From Actinoplanes sp. SE50/110 (GTDB taxonomy: Bacteria; Actinomycetota; Actinomycetes; Mycobacteriales; Micromonosporaceae), in contig NZ_LT827010.1 in NCBI RefSeq assembly GCF_900119315.1, positions 3,071,001-3,135,000 on the forward strand: DNA of 64,000 bases, in the 5' to 3' direction. Shown in pieces: positions 24,421 through 34,179 of this stretch. The notes under the pieces were generated by a model, which did no database searches, was not told the origin of the DNA, and saw only the letters and a program-made list of their open reading frames with translations. Made by a program: the position numbers and the translations under genes. Each line of letters starts with the position of its first letter. Positions within the stretch are counted from its first letter, which is position 1.

Positions 24421-25089
24421 GTGACCGATTCCGTGGGCCGGATCGGCATCCGCGCCGCGTCCGCCGCACTGCTGCTCGCCGGTGTGACCGGCGGCGTCTA
24501 CCTGGGCGAGCACCGACCGCCGCCGACCAGCGGCACCCTGGACTCGGTGCAGGCCGAGGCGAACGACATGCAGCTGCTCAAGGATCGGCAGAACGACCAC
24601 GCCGCGGCCCGCGCCCGGATCACCGCGGCCGAGGGCGTCGCCGCGCAGAAGGCCGCGTCGACCGCCCGCACCGCCTCGGGATACGCCAAAACCCTCGACA
24701 AGCAGGCCACCGCGGCCAAGAAGGCGGCCCAGAAGCCGAGCGGCCCGGTCGCCTTCGCCGGCCCGATTCCCGGCTCCTGCACCGAATTCAGCGGCAGCCG
24801 GGCGGTCGGATGCGCGCTCACCCTGCAGGCCGGCTTCGGGCTCGACCAGTTCGCCTGCCTGAACAAGCTGTGGAACAAGGAGAGCGGCTGGAACTACCGG
24901 GCGGAGAACCGGGGCTCGGGGGCCTACGGCATCCCGCAGTCCCTGCCCGGCTCCAAGATGGCGTCGTTCGGCGCGGACTGGCAGACGAATCCGGCCACCC
25001 AGATCAAGTGGGGCCTGGACTACATCAAGAAGCGCTACAACACCCCCTGCAACGCCTGGGCGCACTCGGTCCAGTTCAACAACTACTAG
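24421..25089 (+). CDS. Secreted lytic transglycosylase-like protein
   Basis: This is a 222-residue exported protein. A signal segment (IRAASAALLLAGVTGGVYLG) is followed by a lysine/alanine-rich coiled-coil region (residues about 40-105). The C-terminal SLT-like domain reads CLNKLWNKESGWNYRAENRG, with the catalytic Glu in KESGW, then GAYGIPQSLPGSKMASFG and QIKWGLDYIKKRYNTPCNAW. It should cleave peptidoglycan glycan strands outside the membrane. The start is GTG at 24421 after AGAAGGAG. It lies 159 bp before the decayed toxin gene in the same direction and could help a toxin cross the wall, though this is only context. Confidence 0.88.
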   Translation: MTDSVGRIGIRAASAALLLAGVTGGVYLGEHRPPPTSGTLDSVQAEANDMQLLKDRQNDHAAARARITAAEGVAAQKAASTARTASGYAKTLDKQATAAKKAAQKPSGPVAFAGPIPGSCTEFSGSRAVGCALTLQAGFGLDQFACLNKLWNKESGWNYRAENRGSGAYGIPQSLPGSKMASFGADWQTNPATQIKWGLDYIKKRYNTPCNAWAHSVQFNNY

Positions 25090-25160
25090 ACGGTGATCTA
25101 TCTCTTGTTGCCCGGAGAGGGTCGCGGTGGGGCAGCGCCGGCCGTGAGGTTGCGGTAAGA

Positions 25161-25206
25161 CTGCATCGATCGATCCTCCCTTGTGGAGGACGTTTCAACG
25201 ATGCAG
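25161..25206 (+). other. Nested stem-loop upstream of the toxin pseudogene
   Basis: Outer arms CTGCATCG (25161-25168) and CGATGCAG (25199-25206) pair perfectly. Inside, TCCTCC (25174-25179) and GGAGGA (25185-25190) pair over a 5-nt loop. The structure lies about 40 nt before the pseudogene start, within the transglycosylase-toxin gap. It may be a terminator or a 5'-leader element. Confidence 0.5.
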
Positions 25207-25248
25207 CGGTCACTCCGGCCGTTGTGATGATGGTACGGGGGTTCCATC

Positions 25249-26651
25249 GTGGCGTTGTGGACGCTTCGTCGTGCGGTTTTACCGCCCGCATTCTCCAGGA
25301 AACGGGTCCGTCTGCGCTGGGCCGCGGGTCTGGCGGCCGGCCTGGCCGTGGCTGTGGCGGTGCCGGGTGGCGCCGCGGGTGCAGGCGCCGGTGGTGCAGC
25401 CGCACGCGCTGACCGTCCAGGAGGCGCTGCAGCAACTGCTGGGCGCGGACACCAAGGATCCGTCACCGGCTGATACGCCGATCGACGACGCCGACCTGGA
25501 TCGGATGCTGACCCAGGATCTGGCGGATTACGACGCGGATCCGGCGGTGCGGGCCGCTGCCACGGCGGTGCTGGCCACCAATGATCCGGCGCAGATCAAG
25601 GACTTTCTGGACAACGGGCTGCCGGTCTACCGCAAGGCCGATCAGCAGCGCCAGAAGGACCAGGCGGACCACAACCGGGTTCAGGTCCAGGAGTGGGTCG
25701 TCTCCGGCAGCCCGACCGTGCGGCAGCGGGCGCAGGCCGCTCTGGACTCCAACGACGATGCGAAGATCGCCGCGTTCGTGGCGACCGGGCATGACGCCGC
25801 CGATCTGGCGGACAAGCAGGATGCGCTGAACGCGGCGCAGCAGGCCAAGCTGATCCCGAGCAGATGGTCGCCAACGGTGGCTACGAGGTGCAGAAGCTCG
25901 GCCAGGCCGCGCTGGACAGTGAGGACCCGGTGGTCATCGCCGAGTTCTACAACACCGGGTACGCGGCGGCCAGCAAGCAGGACGCGGACGCGGAGCAGCA
26001 GATCACCGACGCGCTCGCGGCCCGGTCCAAGGCGGTCGCCGACCTGACCGATCTGGCCCAGGCGGCCGGGAAGCCGTTCTGCACACCACTGCTCATCACC
26101 CGTTCTGGGACGCCGGCACCCGAAGCTGGATCGATGCCGGACTGTTGAGGGCCGGCGCCACTCTTCGCACGCCGCGCGGCGGCACTGTCAAGGTCACCGC
26201 CGTTCACCGCTTCCTCGGTGCCCGGACGATGCACAACCTGACGGTCGCCGATCTCCATACGTACTATGTGCTGGCCGGTGGCACCCCTGTTCTCGTTCAC
26301 AACTCGATACTTTGTGATATCCACGGGAATCCTATCGATGACAGTGAGCCGCTATATGGGCCATTCCACCGGCTCCAATCCCCGACTCAGAGCCCGGCTG
26401 TAGCCCAGCAAATCTTGGAGAGCAGCCAATTGTGGGGCAAGGAGCCCCGTGTGGGACTCATTGATATACCGCAGCCACAGGCGCATCTCGGGCCGCTGCC
26501 CGAGGGGGCCGCAGGGGTGGAGTTCTACACGGGTATCCCTCCGGGGCCGCCGTATCCAGGGCAGGTCAGATGGCTCGGCGGTTCCCCGGGTGTGCCGATC
26601 GAGGATGGGTACGCGAAGCTTCCGATTATCATCACCAAGTACACCCAATAG
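25249..26651 (+). pseudogene. Decayed ALF-repeat/HINT polymorphic toxin gene with intact tip
   Basis: This is a broken paralogue of the 1474-residue toxin at 51033. Frame 1 (from GTG 25249) gives a signal peptide. After a frameshift near 25360-25390 another frame carries two to three ALF repeats (DLADYDADPAVRAAATAVLA, FLDNGLPVYRKADQQR, AALDSNDDAKIAAFVATG). A second shift near 25855 changes frame again (EQMVANGGYEVQKLGQ). At about 26075 an out-of-frame deletion joins the ALF region directly to the HINT domain (LHTTAHHPFWDAGTRSW from 26079), removing the coiled-coil and the HINT N-terminus. From 26079 to 26651 the frame is open. It ends HINT at TPVLVHN and continues into a tip of about 115 residues with lower GC. 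The tip family is not recognised. Confidence 0.85.
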
Positions 26652-26661
26652 GAGGGCTGCC

Positions 26662-26880
26662 TTGAATCCGCTGGAAGGGCCCCACGTTTCTGTTCGGTCG
26701 ACCGACGGGCTGGTCTCCATTACCGTCGATCGGGTGACCGCGGATTATCTTCGCTACGCCATTGCAGTATTGGGCGAGCATGTGGCTGCTGGAATGAAGG
26801 TTCCTCCTATGTCGGCGGACATGGCTACCAGGCTGGGGAATCTGATGAATGAGGTCGAGGAGTATTTGAGAGCGCACTGA
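26662..26880 (+). CDS. Probable immunity protein for the decayed toxin's tip
   Basis: This is a 72-residue acidic protein read from TTG at 26662. A strong ribosome-binding site AGGAGGG overlaps the toxin stop (TAG 26649-26651) at ideal spacing. The protein has a beta-rich first half (HVSVRSTDGLVSITVDRVTAD) and two helices (YLRYAIAVLGEHVAAGM and ADMATRLGNLMNEVEEYLR). It has lower GC and freer third positions than neighbours, matching the tip upstream. Its position directly after the toxin tip is the standard place for an immunity gene. The family is not recognised; the role is inferred from context. Confidence 0.6.
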   Translation: MNPLEGPHVSVRSTDGLVSITVDRVTADYLRYAIAVLGEHVAAGMKVPPMSADMATRLGNLMNEVEEYLRAH

Positions 26881-26928
26881 GGCGGCCGTCGTGCGATCGT
26901 GCGTCTGGAATTCGTGAGGCGCCGGTGA

Positions 26929-26963
26929 CCGGGTTGCTCAGCCGATCAGGTTGAGCAACCCGG
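26929..26963 (+). terminator. Hairpin after the immunity gene
   Basis: CCGGGTTGCTCA (26929-26940) and TGAGCAACCCGG (26952-26963) form a perfect 12-bp stem over an 11-nt loop, 48 bp after the immunity stop. No T-tract follows. Confidence 0.6.
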
Positions 26964-27028
26964 ATATCGCGAACGGCGACGTGCGCGCGGTCACGGCGGC
27001 GGAAAGTCGCAGCGGATAGGGTCGCCGC

Positions 27029-27736
27029 ATGGTGGAGGCGGTTTTGTTCGACTGTGACGGGGTGCTGGTCGACTCGGAGCGGATCACGAACGCCGTGTTG
27101 CGGGGCATGCTGCACGAGCTCGGGTGGGCGGTCGGCGAAGCCGAGTGTTTCCGGCTGTTCGTCGGGAAGGCGCTCGCCGACGAGGTGGGGGTGATCACCG
27201 CGCACACCGGGTTCGTGGTCACCGACGAGTGGATCGGCGAGTTCCGGCGGCGCCGCAACGAGGGGCTGCTGGCCGGGTTGGAGCCCATTCCCGGGGCGGT
27301 CGCCGCGGTGCACGAGGTCGACCGGGCTTTCGGCGGCCGGGTGGCGGTGGCCAGCGGCGCCGACCGGTTCAAGGTCGAGTTGCAGCTCACCAAGGTCGGC
27401 CTGGACGGCGTCTTCGCCGGGAAGATCTTCAGCGGGATGGAGATGCCGCGCAGCAAGCCCGCCCCGGACGTCTATCTCGCGGCCGCCGCGGCGCTCGGCG
27501 TCGATCCGGCCCGCGCGGCGGTCGTCGAGGACACCGCGACCGGCGTGCGGGCCGGGGTCGCCGCGGGTGCGACCGTGCTCGGCTACTGTCCGCCGGACAG
27601 CCCCGCCCACCACGCGCCGGAGGTTCTCCTCGCGGCCGGCGCCGCCCACGTCTTCACCGACATGGCGCAGCTTCCCGCCCTGCTCACGGCGATGCCTGCA
27701 GATCGGCCGGCGCCCGCATCCGCCAGGCATCGGTGA
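27029..27736 (+). CDS. HAD-superfamily phosphatase (beta-phosphoglucomutase-like)
   Basis: This is a 235-residue HAD subfamily IA hydrolase. Motif I is FDCDGVLVDSE (nucleophile Asp 8, Asp 10), motif II is VAVASGA, and motifs III and IV are KPAPDVYL and VVEDTATGVRAGVAAG. The helical cap follows motif I. The closest named relatives by pattern act on sugar phosphates or nucleotides, but the substrate is unknown. ATG at 27029 is natural. Its 3' end overlaps the convergent MmcQ/YjbR gene by 53 bp. Confidence 0.88.
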   Translation: MVEAVLFDCDGVLVDSERITNAVLRGMLHELGWAVGEAECFRLFVGKALADEVGVITAHTGFVVTDEWIGEFRRRRNEGLLAGLEPIPGAVAAVHEVDRAFGGRVAVASGADRFKVELQLTKVGLDGVFAGKIFSGMEMPRSKPAPDVYLAAAAALGVDPARAAVVEDTATGVRAGVAAGATVLGYCPPDSPAHHAPEVLLAAGAAHVFTDMAQLPALLTAMPADRPAPASARHR

Positions 27737-28043
27737 TCAGCTCGGCGAGCCGGTCGGTGCTCACCCGCGGCAGCCGGACCATGACCAGCGGGAGCCCGTC
27801 GTAGCCCGGCGTGGTGAAGAACAGCTCCGGCTCGCCGAGCAGCAGCGCCTGTTTCTCCGCCTCGTCGCCGACGTACAGCACGGCGATGTCGGTGCGGATC
27901 ACCCGCGGCCTGCCGGGCAGGCGTTCCGGGTAGGACCAGATGAACCCCTTGTTCGCCACCCGGAAGTCGAACCCGTCACTGTCGATCTCGGTGACCTCGG
28001 GCATCGCCAGGGCCAGCCGGCGTACGTCGTCCGCGTCAGCCAT
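27684..28043 (-). CDS. MmcQ/YjbR family protein
   Basis: This 119-residue protein of the MmcQ/YjbR (CyaY-like fold) family has ADDVRRLALAMPEVTE, FDFRVANKGFIWSY, AVLYVGDEAEKQALL and the ending LFFTTPGYDGLPLVMVRL. The family has a double-wing fold and is suspected of binding DNA, but no reaction is known. It overlaps the convergent HAD gene by 53 bp, and the divergent cutA begins 23 bp away. Confidence 0.88.
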   Translation of the reverse strand: MADADDVRRLALAMPEVTEIDSDGFDFRVANKGFIWSYPERLPGRPRVIRTDIAVLYVGDEAEKQALLLGEPELFFTTPGYDGLPLVMVRLPRVSTDRLAELITDAWRMRAPADLQASP

Positions 28044-28066
28044 GGCTGTGAGACTAGTGTGTCGGG

Positions 28067-28417
28067 GTGACCGAGCAGATCTGCGAAGTGGTGATCACGG
28101 CGGGTTCGGCGGAGTGGCTCGCCGATTTCACCCGGCGCCTGGTGGAGCGGCGGCTCGCGGCGTGCGGGCAGATCACGCCGCAGGTGCGGTCGATCTACCG
28201 CTGGCAGGGTGCGGTGGAGGACGAGGGGGAGGCGCGGGTCGCGGTGCACACCCGGCTGTCGCTGGTCGACGCGATCGTCGCGGCGGCCGAGCGCGAGCAT
28301 CCCTACGACGTACCGTGTGTGCTGGCCCTTCCGGTCGTCGGTGGAAATCCGCGGTATGTGGCGTGGGTCCTGGAGCAGACCGGTCAGGAGATCGCCACGT
28401 CGACCAGCCGCGACTGA
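28067..28417 (+). CDS. cutA: Divalent cation tolerance protein CutA
   Basis: This 116-residue trimeric CutA-family protein shows VVITAGSAEWLADFTRRLVERRLAACGQI, SIYRWQGAVEDEGEARVAVHT and EREHPYDVPCVLALPV, with GNPRYVAWVLE at the end, all family hallmarks. CutA1 was linked to copper and divalent metal tolerance in E. coli and to PII-like signalling folds; the molecular role is unsettled. Start GTG at 28067. Its 3' end overlaps the convergent discoidin-domain gene by 34 bp. Confidence 0.93.
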   Translation: MTEQICEVVITAGSAEWLADFTRRLVERRLAACGQITPQVRSIYRWQGAVEDEGEARVAVHTRLSLVDAIVAAAEREHPYDVPCVLALPVVGGNPRYVAWVLEQTGQEIATSTSRD

Positions 28418-29124
28418 TCGTTCACCCCGTTCCCGGCGAGGGTCACGATCCGCACCGCTGTCGTCGCCCGCGCCGTGAAGGTGCTGATTTTCAGGGCGGA
28501 GCGATTGCCGCGTACGGAGTCGACGGTCTGCCAGCCGGTGGGCACCGCGACCTGCACATCCCAGTCGCGCAGGCCGCCGTCCGCGGTGGTGGTGACCGCG
28601 ATCCGGCTGACCCGGTGTGCCGTGTCCCAGTCCAGCTGCCACCAGTCCGGCCAGCGTTTGCCGGTGGTGTCGTTCCACATGGTGTCCGCCCGGCCGTCGA
28701 TCGCCGCGCAGGCCGGGGAACCGGCCCGCGCGGAGGACGCGGTGACCCGGCTGGCGAGCCTGGTCAGGGCGGCACCGGGCGCGGGGGTGCCCACCCGGAT
28801 CGGCACTTCGACGCGGCTGGGGCCGGCAGTGACGCGTACGCGGAAATCGCCCGCGCGGGTCGCGCGGACCGCAACCGGAACGCTGCTCGTGTAACCGGCC
28901 GGGAGCCAGGTGGTGATCAGCGAGCGGGGAAGGTGAAGCGCCGGGTCGGCGCTGAGCGAAGCGTCGGCGTAGATCGGGGTCTTTCCGTGGTTGGTGAGTT
29001 TCACCGTGATGGTGCCGCCGTTGCACTGTCCGATCGTGATCGGCAGCGTCGCCGGGGCCACCGTGATCGAGACCGGGGGAGTGGCGGACAGCGCCACCAG
29101 CGCCACCAGCGTCGAGGAGATCAT
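28384..29124 (-). CDS. Secreted discoidin (F5/8 type C)-like carbohydrate-binding protein
   Basis: This is a 246-residue exported protein. A short signal segment (MISSTLVALVALSATPPVSI) precedes an immunoglobulin-like beta domain (GGTITVKLTNHGKTPIYAD to RVEVPIRVG). A discoidin-like domain then reads AIDGRADTMWNDTTGKRWPDWWQLDWDTAHRVSRIAVTT. Such domains bind sugars or surface polymers; there is no catalytic domain. Its ATG overlaps the phoD stop by 4 bp, so it is coupled to the secreted phosphatase and may bind cell-wall or environmental polymers alongside it (inference). No homologue with known function is recognised. Confidence 0.75.
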   Translation of the reverse strand: MISSTLVALVALSATPPVSITVAPATLPITIGQCNGGTITVKLTNHGKTPIYADASLSADPALHLPRSLITTWLPAGYTSSVPVAVRATRAGDFRVRVTAGPSRVEVPIRVGTPAPGAALTRLASRVTASSARAGSPACAAIDGRADTMWNDTTGKRWPDWWQLDWDTAHRVSRIAVTTTADGGLRDWDVQVAVPTGWQTVDSVRGNRSALKISTFTARATTAVRIVTLAGNGVNDQSRLVDVAIS

Positions 29125-30662
29125 GCCGGCACCAGCCCGGCCCGGGCCCGTTCGGAGATGAACGACGCCCGCGTGGAGATCGTCCCGCCGCGCCGCGTCA
29201 CCTGGTTCATCACCCGGTAGTCGGCCCGCATCACGTCGCGTCCCAGCTCGCAGAGCACGTAGCCGCGCTGTCCGTTGGCGAGCTTCAGGTGTGGGTTGTA
29301 TCGGCGCTGCATGTCGAGTTGCGCGGTGGTGTCGCTGCCGTCGCCGCCGCTGGAGATCGACGTGCCCACGAGCTCCACGGCGACCGGCGGGGTCTCCGGT
29401 CTGCCGAAGTCGAGCCGCAGGTCACAGGCGTAGTTGTTGTGGATGTCGCCGGAGACGACGACCGTGCCGGGCATCCGCGCGGCCAGTTCCAGCACCCGCT
29501 GCCGATCGGCGGAGTACCCGTCCCACTTGTCCATGTCGAGGCGGTTCGCCGGGCCGCCGTAGACGCACCGGGCCATCATGATCTGCTGGGCGAGCACGTT
29601 CCAGCGGGCCGGGGATCGGCCCATCCGGCCGAGCAGCCAGTCCCGCTGCGGTGCCCCGAGCAGGGTGCGCTGCGGGTCGTCGCGGGCGGTGCAACCGGCC
29701 CGCAGGTTGTCGCCGCAGGCCTGGTCTGACCGATACTGACGGGTGTCCAGCACGTAGGCGTGTGCCAGATCGCCGAACCGGAACCGTCGATACAGCGACA
29801 TGTCCGGACCGGACGGTTGTCGCGGCCAGCGCAGCGGCTGATTCTCCCAATATGCCCGGTACGCGTTGGCTCGGCGGACCAGGAAGTCCCGCACCGGCGT
29901 GGTGACGAAGCGGGAGACCCCGTCGGCGTAGTTGTCCTGAACCTCATGATCGTCCCAGGTCAGGATCCACGGGAAGGCGGCGTGCGCGGCCTGCAGGTCC
30001 GGGTCGGTGCGATACAGCGCGTACCGCATCCGGTACAGATCGAGGGTGTCCGTCTCCAGCTCGAACGTGTCCGGAAGGTGCAGCTTCGGGTCCATCCGGC
30101 TGCCGCCCGAGCTGGTGATCGCACCCTCGTAGATGTAGTCGCCGAGGAACATCACCAGGTCGAGACTCTCCGCGGCCAGGTGCCGCCAGGCGTCGTAGTA
30201 GCCGTCGCCGTACGCCTGACAGGAGGTGACCGCGAAGCGCAGTGCCCGCGGCGTGGCGGTCTTCGCCGGTGCGGTCCGGGTCCGGCCGGTCGGGCTGAGG
30301 AAGCCCTGGCTGCGGAATCGGTAGAAATAGTCGCGGCCGGGGCGCAGGCCGGTCACGTCGACGTGCACCGAGTGCCCGTAGCCGGGGGCGGCGGTCCCGG
30401 TGCCGCTGCGGACGACCCGGGAGAACTTCGCGTCCTCGGCGACCTGCCAGTCCACCGGATAGCTCACCGGCGGCAGCCCGCCGGCCGGCTCCAGCGGGCG
30501 CGGCGCGAGCCGGGTCCAGAGCAGCACGCCTCCGGGCAGTGGATCGCCGGATGCGACACCGAGCGTGAACGGGTTCGTGAGCCTCGGCCGGGGGAGGGCG
30601 CCGGCCAGCGCCACGCCACTCAGCGTGAAGAGCCGCCGGCGGGGAAGTTGCAGCATACCCAC
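29121..30662 (-). CDS. phoD: Secreted alkaline phosphatase PhoD family
   Basis: This 513-residue Tat-exported phosphodiesterase/monoesterase begins with a Tat-type signal (LPRRRLFTLSGVALAGALP). The N-terminal fibronectin-like domain (FTLGVASGDPLPGGVLLWTR) is followed by the metallophosphatase core: SCQAYGDGYYDAWRH, MFLGDYIYEG, ILTWDDHEVQDNYADG and VVSGDIHNNYACDLRLDF. These hold the Fe/Ca-binding Asp, Tyr, Asn and His residues of PhoD. It releases phosphate from esters outside the cell. ATG at 30656 is an alternative start giving a shorter n-region. It is first in a two-gene operon with the discoidin protein. Confidence 0.93.
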   Translation of the reverse strand: MGMLQLPRRRLFTLSGVALAGALPRPRLTNPFTLGVASGDPLPGGVLLWTRLAPRPLEPAGGLPPVSYPVDWQVAEDAKFSRVVRSGTGTAAPGYGHSVHVDVTGLRPGRDYFYRFRSQGFLSPTGRTRTAPAKTATPRALRFAVTSCQAYGDGYYDAWRHLAAESLDLVMFLGDYIYEGAITSSGGSRMDPKLHLPDTFELETDTLDLYRMRYALYRTDPDLQAAHAAFPWILTWDDHEVQDNYADGVSRFVTTPVRDFLVRRANAYRAYWENQPLRWPRQPSGPDMSLYRRFRFGDLAHAYVLDTRQYRSDQACGDNLRAGCTARDDPQRTLLGAPQRDWLLGRMGRSPARWNVLAQQIMMARCVYGGPANRLDMDKWDGYSADRQRVLELAARMPGTVVVSGDIHNNYACDLRLDFGRPETPPVAVELVGTSISSGGDGSDTTAQLDMQRRYNPHLKLANGQRGYVLCELGRDVMRADYRVMNQVTRRGGTISTRASFISERARAGLVPA

Positions 30663-30861
30663 TCCCTTTTCCCGATATTTCCGACAACTCTATCGGTGAG
30701 AGGATGGTCTGGGTCGCGGTGTTGGTCCGGTGTACACAAACCGGAAATCGGTCTTCCCTCCGGAGCCGTCCGGAATGTCATTGTGGCGGTACGCCCACCC
30801 GAACCAGCACCATTCTCACTTTTGGTCCCGTCGGTGACGACCGGGTAGCCTCTGCCGCGCC

Positions 30862-31659
30862 ATGCCAGACCACACCCCCACCCACGCCCCCTCCGCCGTC
30901 GGCCCCGACCCGGACGCCGCCGTCGGCCTGGCGCCGGCCGCAGCCCATCCGTCACGGCGGCGGCTGGCCGTGATCCTGGGGGCGGTGCTCGCGATCCTCG
31001 CCGCGGTGAACGTCGCCGACAAGTACGGCCCGCACCACACCGGCCTGGTGGCCGGCCCCACGGTGGCCCTGGCCCTGGTCCTGCTCGCCCGCCGCGCCGG
31101 CCTCTCGTGGCACGACCTCGGCCTGTCCCGCCGCACCCTGCTCCCCGGCCTGAAGTATGCGATCGGCGCCGTGGCCGTCGTCGCCGTCGTCTACACGATC
31201 GGCGCCGCGATCCCCGCCACCCGGGTCGCCTTCCACGATGTCCGCTACCACCTGCACCCGGGCGCCGCCCTGCTCACCGCGTTCGTCATCGTCCCGCTGG
31301 GCACCGTCCTGCTGGAGGAGATCGCCTTCCGCGGCGTCCTGCTCGGCCTGATCCACCGCCACCGCGGCGCCACCTGGGCCAGCATCACCTCCTCGGTCCT
31401 CTTCGGCCTCTGGCACATCCTTCCGTCGCTGCGCCTGGCCGAGGTCAATCAGGCCGTCGGCGGCACCCTGGGTTCCGGCCTCCCCGGCACCATCCTGGCC
31501 ATCCTCGGCGCGGTCGCTTTCACCGCCATCGCCGGCCTGCTGCTCTGCGAACTCCGCCGCCGCTCCGGCAGCCTGCTGGCCGCCGCCGCCCTCCACTGGG
31601 CCACCAACGGCCTGGGCCTCCTCATCGCCGCCGCCCTGGCCACCACCACCCTCACCTGA
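30862..31659 (+). CDS. CPBP-family intramembrane metalloprotease
   Basis: This 265-residue multi-spanning protein has about seven hydrophobic segments. The CPBP/Rce1-like motifs are EE at 152-153 with Arg 157 (LEEIAFRGVLLG) and the second motif FGLWHILPS with His 185; a later Asn lies in ALHWATNG. These are the putative catalytic residues of Abi/CAAX proteases. Bacterial members are implicated in peptide processing or self-protection, but the substrate here is unknown. The stop TGA is itself the first base triplet of a downstream 32-bp tandem array. Confidence 0.88.
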   Translation: MPDHTPTHAPSAVGPDPDAAVGLAPAAAHPSRRRLAVILGAVLAILAAVNVADKYGPHHTGLVAGPTVALALVLLARRAGLSWHDLGLSRRTLLPGLKYAIGAVAVVAVVYTIGAAIPATRVAFHDVRYHLHPGAALLTAFVIVPLGTVLLEEIAFRGVLLGLIHRHRGATWASITSSVLFGLWHILPSLRLAEVNQAVGGTLGSGLPGTILAILGAVAFTAIAGLLLCELRRRSGSLLAAAALHWATNGLGLLIAAALATTTLT

Positions 31660-31816
31660 TCCACCCGCCCTGGGCCGCCACCGTCACCTGATCCACCCGC
31701 CCTGGGCCGCCACCGTCACCTGATCCACCCGCCCTGGGCCGCCACCGTCACCTGACCCACCCACCCTGGGCCGCCACCGTCACCTGACCCACCCACCCCG
31801 GGTCGCCGCTACCCTC
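31657..31816 (+). repeat. 32-bp minisatellite, five copies, beginning at the CPBP stop codon
   Basis: Units start at 31657, 31689, 31721, 31753 and 31785. The first three are identical at their starts (TGATCCACCCGCCCTGGGCC) and continue GCCACCGTCACC. Copies four and five diverge. The gene's last codons (GCCCTGGCCACCACC then ACCCTCACC) resemble the second part of the unit, suggesting the array grew from the coding 3' end. There are no spacers, so it is not CRISPR. Confidence 0.9.
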
Positions 31817-31907
31817 ACCCGAACCACCCCACCCGCCCGGGCGGCCGCCGCCGGGGCGGACCCCTCACCGCCCCGCCGCGCACGGACAGGCCGGTAGGGT
31901 CGGGGGT

Positions 31908-32204
31908 ATGCGTGTTCCCACTGCTGTGATCACTGCCGGCTCCCTGATCGGCGGCTGGCAGGCCGCCCGCCGCACCGGCGTCCGCCCCCTCGGCGGCCTG
32001 GTCCTCGCCGCCGGCGGCGTCCTCGCCGGCCGCGAGTGGTCCCGCCGCACCACCCCGGCCGTCACCGGCGCCCTCGCCGCCACCTACCTCGGAGCCTTCG
32101 GCCTGTCCCACCCTCTGGCCAAGAAGATCGGCGCCTGGCCCGCGGTCCTCACCGTCTCCGCCGTCACCGCCGCCGCCTCCTACCTCGTCGCCGACCGCCG
32201 CTGA
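31908..32204 (+). CDS. Small membrane protein of unknown function
   Basis: This 98-residue hydrophobic protein has two to three predicted membrane helices (AVITAGSLIGGWQAA, then PLGGLVLAAGGVLAGREW, then TGALAATYLGAFGLSHPLA and the final AAASYLV). It has a basic C-terminal ADRR. Similar small membrane proteins are common in actinomycetes, without known function. I do not recognise a named family. Its last 12 codons and stop are the first copy of a 52-bp tandem repeat. Confidence 0.65.
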   Translation: MRVPTAVITAGSLIGGWQAARRTGVRPLGGLVLAAGGVLAGREWSRRTTPAVTGALAATYLGAFGLSHPLAKKIGAWPAVLTVSAVTAAASYLVADRR

Positions 32205-32324
32205 CCGGTCCCGAGACCGCGCCGCCGCCTCCTACCTCGACGCCGACCGCCGCTGACCGGTCCGGAGACCGCGCCGCCGCCTCCTACCTCGACGCCGACC
32301 GCCGCTGACCGGGCTCGAAACCGC
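32169..32324 (+). repeat. 52-bp minisatellite, three copies, containing the 3' end of the membrane-protein gene
   Basis: Copies start at 32169, 32221 and 32273. The first copy carries the gene's last codons (AAASYLVADRR) and the TGA plus 16 bp of downstream sequence. Copies two and three repeat it outside the gene with a few substitutions. The period is not a multiple of three, so the copies are out of phase and noncoding. Confidence 0.9.
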
Positions 32325-32371
32325 CTCGACCAGCGGGGCCGGCACCGGGCCCACCCGCCGATGTCAGGATG

Positions 32372-34054
<1,683 letters not shown>

Positions 34055-34132
34055 GGGGACTCCTGCGGGGTTGTGTCGAAGCTGTTTCCAGCCGGGGAAC
34101 AGGCTGTGAAATCGCTCTCTTGCGGCACACTC

Positions 34133-34146
34133 TGAACGCGCTCCCA
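34133..34146. promoter_or_regulatory. CebR/LacI-type operator-like palindrome upstream of the GH16 gene
   Basis: TGAACGCGCTCCCA agrees at 11 of 14 positions with the actinobacterial CebR operator consensus TGGGAGCGCTCCCA. It lies 79-92 bp upstream of the GH16 start. Control by a LacI-family cello- or laminari-oligosaccharide repressor is inferred; the repressor gene is not in the window. Confidence 0.45.
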
Positions 34147-34165
34147 TGCACTGTCAATGGGCCCT

Positions 34166-34179
34166 CGGAACCGGTTCCG
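34166..34179. promoter_or_regulatory. 14-bp palindrome between the GH16 gene and the TetR remnant
   Basis: CGGAACCGGTTCCG is perfectly palindromic, and GCGGTTCCGG is repeated about 15 bp downstream. It could be a second operator for the GH16 gene or a leftover operator of the broken TetR gene. No protein can be named. Confidence 0.4.

Noticed and set aside
31657..32324. CRISPR array
   Set aside because: Units of 32 and 52 bp are directly adjacent with no spacers and no cas genes. They are minisatellites derived from gene ends.
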